Source: Tethya wilhelma
Taxonomy: Eukaryota > Porifera > Demospongiae > Tethyida > Tethyidae
Length of the DNA stretch: 64,000 nt
Assembly (NCBI GenBank): GCA_964030475.1
Contig: CAXIPT010000003.1
Span: 12,768,729-12,832,728, forward strand
Direction of reading: 5' to 3'
Made by a program: the position numbers and the translations under genes. Under the pieces are notes generated by a model. The model did no database searches. It was not told where the DNA came from and saw only the letters and a program-made list of their open reading frames with translations. Numbering within the stretch: the first letter of the stretch is position 1; every line of letters starts with the position of its first letter. Of this stretch, positions 57,734-64,000 are shown one piece after another.

Positions 57734-59689
57734 CAGTGGCGTAGGAAGCATGGGTGCACTGGGTGCTGGCGCACCCATGAAATTTTGTTAAATTATAGCT
57801 AAACTCACTCTATCTGCCAAAGAAGGTTTTCCAGGCTTTCTTGTCAACTCGGAATGTTTACTTTATTTAATGCACATCATAAGGTTAAAGGTCACGCTAA
57901 CCTAGAAATGTCTCAGCAGAGAACGTAGTTTTCGTTTTTATCCCGTCTGTCCTCAAAAGGTGGTTGTAGTTCTGAAGCTTCACAGCGTGCAACAGGTAAG
58001 CTTAGCAGTACGCATGTAAGAGCTGTAGTCATGGTATATCTGATAAACCTGATACTAACTTCCACATATGAAAATATGCTTAACCCAGGCCACATAGAAC
58101 CACAAGAAGATACAGATTCCTGTGAGTGCCAATGTTGTGCTAATCCTGGAAATCTTTATCAACCTACTGATGCACTCATTCTCATTTCAGTAAGGAAAGA
58201 CAGCATAGACAGTTAAAATCTTACTCAAGGAAAATACAGCCTAGCTGGTGTAAAAGATATCCATGGATTTCTGTCCGCACATCTAAATATAAGATTTTCT
58301 GTGCCAGTTGTGGTGCTAAACAGCAATGTCTCGTAACATTCACAAAACATAAAAATGCAGCATTTGTTGGTCAAGGCTTTGGTCGCTGGAATAAAGCAAT
58401 TGAAAGGTTGAATGACCATGAAAGAAGTGAGATGCATAAAGAAGCTGTAGAAAAGTTAGCTACTAAATCAAGTGGAGTTGATATTTCCATACAGTTGCAT
58501 ATTTTGCAGTGTAGAGATCAGCAAAAATTTCATAGGGAGATGTTAATGAAACTACTGTCATCAGTTCGATTCTTTGCTCGCGAAGGTTTACCATTCAGAG
58601 GACACTATGAAACAGAGACATTTGTGGGCAATTTATACCAACTTCTACTGCGTGCAGAAGAATGAAAGCATGGCTTAAGAAGAAAGAATAAATATCACCC
58701 AATATTGTAAATCAGTAATAAAAATAATGGGTCAAACTGTGCTTCGAGAAATCATATTAGAGATCAAAGGCAGTATGTGGTTTGCTTTGATTGCTGACGA
58801 AGCGACTGATATCTCTCACCGTGTGTTTCGATTCGGTGGGTTGATCATCATCATGAGATTTCTGAAGTGGAGCGTAGATTTGATCAACCAGACCTTCGCA
58901 TCATCAAAGAATTGGAAGCGCTTCTACTACATGAAGCTAATGGTGAGATACATGACATTCTGGAAGATACGTGCATTTCTGACACTCTTTCTTAATGGAG
59001 ATATTGATGTAGCACGTCTAAAAGTTCAGCTGATGATGATTCCAGATATGATAAAGACTGCTTTTGATGGATCTATTAAGAAAGTTACAACAGTAAGAAC
59101 ACTCACTGATGCAATAAATAAGAGTGAAATCTACAAGGGAATGAAGTAGACAAGCTAGCTGTTCACAATATACTTTACATTCCCTGTAACAAGTGCTACA
59201 GCAGAACGAGCATTTCTTCCCTATGGTGTATCAACATTTTTAAGGAGCACCATGACACTGCTGCTTGAATAACCTTTTTTTAAATACAAATCTAACAGAT
59301 AAGCTTGATCTGTCATATGTTGCAAAGGAATTTGTTTCAGTCGATTCTCGACGAATGAATTACTTTGGAAAATTTTTACTGTTTATCTGCAGTGTCTTAA
59401 TAATTATTTGTACAGTCAAATTTGTGTCAATTTTGTTTTTTAAAATGAAAATATAGAAGTTCATAAGTTGGGATGTGCCTTGCAATTTTTATATCCATGG
59501 ATGAGGCTGCATGCACATCATTTTCTACTTGCATTTGCAAAGCTATAGGAATGCAAATGATGGCCCTGAATGCACCAGAATGCACCTCAGAGCATCCAAA
59601 TTTCAAAATTTTTCTGGGGGAACATGGCCATAGCTGACCGCCTTCGGCGGTCAGTGGTGCACCCATTTCCAAAATCATCTACCTATGAT
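57734..59689 (+). mobile_element. Second hAT element, CAGTGGCGTAGG type
   Basis: Starts CAGTGGCGTAGGAAGCATGG, ends near atcatctacctatg. The flanks actcatta and atgcatta are a worn 8-bp duplication, and other R copies read ctcattaataattc without interruption. Confidence 0.75.
58180..59420 (+). pseudogene. hAT transposase remnant (TTF finger, ZMYM1/DUF4371-like)
   Basis: SWCKRYPWISVRTSKYKIFC-ASC with the cysteines of a TTF-type finger; NKAIERLNDHERSEMHKEAV; FFAREGLPFRGHYETETFVG; then after a stop, GQTVLREIILEIKGSMWFAL and IADEATDIS (first catalytic Asp). Most of the core is deleted. The C-terminal dimerisation part is TFPVTSATAERAF ... LTDKLDLSYVAKEFVSVDSR near 59170-59360. Dead. Confidence 0.8.
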
Positions 59690-60576
59690 ATGCATTAATA
59701 ATTCATTAGCTACCTTGGAAATCAAGTTGACAACCCTTTTCCAGTTGGACAAGTTTGCGTTATTTGGAATCTGAATATTCGTTGCCCTGCTTTACCTGAA
59801 GATTTCTAGTTGTGCTGAACCAAGGGCAGTCCAAACTATTTAGGAGGTGAATAGACAACTTTGTTACATAGTTGTCATTATAAGATGAGCAATGCAAGTA
59901 AATTTTGTAAGATCATCATCAGTACAGCTCCATCCTCCTGAGCCTGCTTCACAATGACTTTTATACTGATAGCATAGATTAATAATATCCATGCTGATAA
60001 GGTACAAGTAACTACCATATACACATAAACTCAACTGTGATGCAGAATTACGAAAAAAATGGGAACAAACAAGTGAAAAAAAACATTGAAAATCTAACGA
60101 GACATAGGAATGGCCAAATCATAAAAAAGAAAGCAAACAAGAATGAATGGCTGTTTGAGTGTGTAAAGAATTATTCCTATGTGCAACATGAGGGACTCAA
60201 CATGGGAAGAGAGTACTACATGCAGCCCACACAGGAAAGATTCTGCAAACACTTCTTGTTTGCTTTCTTTTTTACAATTTGGCCATTCCTATGTCTCGCA
60301 ATGTTTTTTTTTCACTTGTATGTATAGGGATTTCATGCTAACTGTTCGGTGACATCATCCTGCCATACACCAGCCTATTCATCTGGTAAGTATGTGCTCA
60401 CTGATGCTAGAGCAGAAGTGGCCCTTGTAAACCACCTCAAAGCCACCTATATATTGACAAGCAGGGGCCTTTTGCTGAGTATGTGTATACAGTTGTGGTC
60501 ATTGTGTTGTAATAAAAAATACTAATTTTCCTCAGTGGAGGATTTAGGGTTTTATCCTATCATATGTATGGTAGTA

Positions 60577-60792
60577 TTCCCAGTACAGTAGTACTGGGTA
60601 CATAGGAATGGCACGGATGGCACATTAGCGCAATACGAATATTCACACGAATAACTCTGCAAAAACTGAGCGCTTGGCACTAAAAGGCTTCTTAAGCTAC
60701 TATTTAGCCTTTTCTCTTTCTAATGAGCCCAAAAACATGGCCTAAAACCATCGCTAAAGTAACAAACACAAACATGCCAAACCTCCAATTTT

Positions 60793-60823
<31 letters not shown>

Positions 60824-61567
60824 TTCGTCTCTCCAGCTGAGTTGCTAGATACAAGACGAAAAGCGCCTTCTCCGTATGGCAGCCATTCATTTCTATACTC
60901 ATTAATAATTCATTAGCTACCGTGGAAATGAAGTTGACGACCTTTTCCAGTTAGACAAGTGTGCGTTATTTGGAATCCGAATATTCGCTGCCCTGCCTGT
61001 TTTGATTTCTGGTTGTGCTGAAGTCTCTGTAACCAGTTACCAGTACCTTTCAGTCTTCAATAATAGGAGGTGAATAGACTACTTTGTTACATAGTTGTCA
61101 TTATAAGAAGAGCAAAGCAAGTAAATTTTGTAAGATAGACCCAACAGCTCCAGCCTCCTGAGGTGCTTCACCATAACTTTATACTGATAGCATAGAATAT
61201 AACATAAGCTATAATATCCATGCTGATAGTGTACAAGTAGCTACCATATACACACAAACTCAAATGTGATGTAGAATTATGAAAAAATGAGAACAAACAA
61301 GTGAAAAAAACATTGGAAATGGAATGAGACATAGGAATGGCCAAATCGTAAAAAAGAAATCAAACAAGATGGAATGGCTGTTTGAGTGTGTAAAGAATTA
61401 TTCCTATGAGCAACATGAGGGACCCAACATGGGAAGAGAGTACTACATGCAGCCCACACAGGAATGATTCAGCACACACTCAAACAGCCATTCCATCTTG
61501 TTTGCTTTCTTTTTTACGATTTGGCCATTCCTATGTCTCACTACATTTCCAATGTTTTTTTCACTTG
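60577..61567 (+). repeat. R copy 8, nearly full length
   Basis: Hairpin start after TA, shortened body with (CTT)n at 60793-60822, palindrome P at 61299-61567. Confidence 0.8.
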
Positions 61568-61569
61568 TG

Positions 61570-61985
61570 TATAGTAGGAATGGGCCGAATGTCCCATAGA
61601 CACAAAACAAAATGTTTAATTTATCACTATAAATATCTTGCAAGACAAAGTTAAACCTTCAAACTTGCTCAGAAGCTCTCTCAGACATATTAACAAACGC
61701 TTACATGGCCTAAAACTCACAGAAGCTTTCATAAGCACTTTTAGCGAACACTAGTTAGAAGCTACACCCACGCAATTTTGTTCTCACTTACTTACTAACT
61801 GGCCTACTTGAAAGGGATTTCCAGAGAACAAAAGACGTTGAGCTTGTTTTGACTACACAGAGCAACTTGTTCTCATCTGGACTAGTGCCTTTTGCACTCG
61901 CTTTCTGCCTAAATGTGTTAAAACAAGAGCTAGAAAGCTTAGTATATAAATTCATACACTTCAATGCAGCCATCTTTTGTCAAAA
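61570..61985. repeat. Diverged repeat S
   Basis: Resembles 19905-20260 (acacaaaacaaaatgtt... to acacttcaatgcagcc). No coding. Confidence 0.4.
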
Positions 61986-62762
61986 GTTGTTATCTATCCA
62001 CGTGCCATTTAATGCGCATGCGCATTAGCCTAATAGTACTGCTACTGAAGCTTTTTGGAAGCACTTACTAAGTCCTCGATATAGTCTCCTCACTTTAGTG
62101 TTGAAAAAAGTGAATGAACAAATATGTGAAGCTCCAAGGGAAAACCGGACGTTTGGGAAATTGTTTTTAGAGTAAAATGCGGTTTTAGTTTATTTCGTGT
62201 TTTTGCGCGAAATTTTTTTTACTGCACGGGTGCATTGCGCTACATCTCAGCATGCTCCACGCAAAATTTGAGGGGTGGAGCTGCTTCTGTTGCAGAGATA
62301 TAGACCGTATTGTTCGCCCTGTTTATTTTTATTTAGTTGCTAACACGGAGAACTGTTGCTATGCTGTGCAACAGACCGTAGTGAATATTAATGAGCTAGG
62401 CAGCTGCCACAGAAATGAATTGTTTATTCGATGTTCTCAGTACTCTATAAGCTGACTGATCTCAGAATTTTGCTACAGCACATGGGCAGAAAGGTAAGCT
62501 TAAAGCTTTACTCAGGTTGGTTAAGGATTGCCAAGCGCTTCCAGCACGCGCGGCGCCTATTGCATGTATTTAGCTTGTAATGGTACAAGCAAGCTACAAT
62601 GAATATCATTAATAATTAGTAGATAAAGATCGTCAGTACTAAACGCAGTATAAGGTGGGTGTGGCGCTAGAAATTGGCCTCATGGCGAGTTGAGAAAGAG
62701 AGCTCTTGTGAATAACGGATTTTCCGGTACAGAAAGACACGAGTTAAACAAAGCTTAAAGTG

Positions 62763-62846
62763 ATGCTAGAAGACTATACTAAAAGGTTCTCGCTGGTTTT
62801 TCCGAAAATTCCAGACCAAAGCGCGATGGTGAACGGCAATGTTATG
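62763..62846 (+). CDS. Possible first coding exon of a host gene
   Basis: ATG followed by 28 codons (MLEDYTKRFSLVFPKIPDQS AMVNGNVM) and a strong donor (atg|gtgagt), phase 0. The upstream 700 bp have no repeats I recognise and lie at the edge of a repeat block, as expected for a promoter. No second exon is identified; 63565-63650 after the gap (…PTTEPTSITALL|gtaaac) is only a weak candidate. Confidence 0.35.
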
Positions 62847-64000
62847 GTGAGTATAAGAAATTGACTCTAAAATTCATTATTTTTTCCTGCATTTTAGCGC
62901 TAATGTAGCATTGCAACAAAAACCAGCGAGGGATGTTTAGTTCAGACCATTAGCTAACTAACAAGCGCTATGCCAAAGTCTGAGCTAGGCTTCTTCTGTA
63001 CCGGATTTTCAATTTTGTGTCTATGAATATCAATCAGCTAACCGTAATTTTATTCATGATAATGGTTACCATGGCAACTAATTGTGAATCCCTATAAAGT
63101 ACATAGATCAAAGAATCCTAAACTACTATTGAAATAAGCTCTAAGTGAAGTAATGACTGTATATCAGCCATCTAATTCATAGCTTTTTCAATTGTTTGAC
63201 TTTCCAGCTAAGGTCTGATTGTCCTTAACTGACCTGAGTATACGTGCTTGTCTAATCCAAGCGCTAACATACAGTAGCTTTGTAAGTATTGCCTCTCCCT
63301 GTACTGCGATCGCGTACAGGTTATTTTGAGGCTTATTTTAGTTCTTGGAACTTACTATACCTAGAATCTATCTCTCTGCTAGCAAGCGCTCACCTCCTTG
63401 AGTCCAGTAGCCGTCTCCTGGGTCTTCTTTCCTAGCTACTCGCTTCTCACTAAGTAATTTTAGTCCCCACATGGCTGGCTGTGGTAATATTCAGCATGTA
63501 CTGTACATGATCTAATTAAGATACGGAGAGTATACGGACCGCCCATAGTTTACATAGCAACAGNAGCACAGTTTATTAGTAAACCATTAATGAACTCTTA
63601 CCTCAACCACCCGACAACTGAACCGACCTCTATCACAGCTCTACTGGTAAACTATCGCTTACTGTACGTGTTATTTCTATATACACTGTACATCTCTTGT
63701 GTCAAATGTTCTGAACTGTTCTTTCTGAATTTCTTTCTCACTCTCGTTTTGTTGATTATAAATGCTTACACTTATGTTTATAGACTTTTATCATTTCAAT
63801 CTATTTATACTTTTATAACAAAACTTATACGATAAAAGTTTGTAATTATTGTTATTTATTTTTATTGTGAATTTGGTTGTGTATTTGTGTGATGAACATG
63901 CATTTTATACACATGGTGAAACATCTATTGTTGCATGCCAACATAATTAATAATTAATATCATAACAGATTCTAAATACAGGATACGCATCCCCTAGTTT
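62847..64000. other. Right-end sequence with no supported gene
   Basis: Probable intron and spacer. 'n' at 63564. Strongly AT-rich from 63650 on. Confidence 0.4.

Larger units (their letters stand above)
57369..60319 (+). repeat. R copy 7, holding a hAT element
   Basis: Starts TTCCCAGTAC after TA; ends cacttg before TA (60319), with palindrome P at 60070-60319. Interrupted by the hAT at 57734-59689. Confidence 0.8.

Noticed and set aside
63590..63835. 81-residue hydrophobic frame at the right edge
   Set aside because: Phe/Leu/Tyr-rich translation of AT-rich DNA. A splice donor (ctg|gtaaac) within it suggests at most a short exon.

Overview
This is a 64 kb stretch of a repeat-rich invertebrate nuclear genome. 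My best guess is a demosponge of the Amphimedon type. That is inference from very short introns (about 65-80 bp), symmetric phase-1 Ig/FN3 exon shuffling, and dense DNA transposons and foldback repeats. There are no rRNA or tRNA genes, operons or CRISPR arrays. Eight single 'n' characters (6775, 16812, 33816, 39919, 46460, 49066, 50875, 63564) sit mostly where the sequence context changes abruptly, so I read them as compressed assembly gaps. Linkage across them is uncertain.

Layout. 1-4178: the 5' part of a minus-strand secreted or receptor gene (signal peptide, two Ig-like exons, three FN3 exons) that runs off the left edge. 5643-10656: a 5.0 kb transposon with about 550 bp terminal inverted repeats, a decayed large gene on plus and a small membrane/coiled-coil ORF on minus. 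10659-11039: a P-loop NTPase fragment. 11549-12119: a non-autonomous TIR element with a perfect 9-bp target duplication and an internal ORF. 13286-16811: nested repeats (family 'R', a retroposed insert, and segment 'X'). 16866-18887: a DD34E IS630/Tc1-type transposase convergent with a SHOCT-tailed nuclear-looking protein. 20995-22990: a duplicated segment carrying a 972 bp hairpin element.

24842-55707 is bounded by matching inverted termini that split one R repeat and carry an 8-bp direct repeat (gaatattc/gaatattt). I interpret this as one 30.9 kb foldback-type element, or a composite of several. Its long inverted repeats are arrays of ~110-160 bp units that look like exon-intron-exon modules. 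Between the ends lie an inverted copy of the 21-23 kb segment with a hAT inserted in it, a broken Helitron split by an R copy, a small minus-strand spliced gene, an inverted copy of X plus R, a HIRAN-domain pseudogene, a HECT-type ubiquitin ligase gene end (three spliced exons), and two direct copies (about 6.5 kb) of the array-centre-array structure.

55708-62000: the other half of the split R, two more R copies (one holding a second hAT pseudogene) and diverged repeats. 62763-64000: a possible first coding exon of a host gene leaving the window.

Most coding sequence belongs to mobile elements and most of it is broken. Plausible intact genes are the Ig/FN3 gene, the transposase/SHOCT pair, the HECT gene end and the small minus-strand gene. 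Repeat families named here (R, P, X, S) are my labels.
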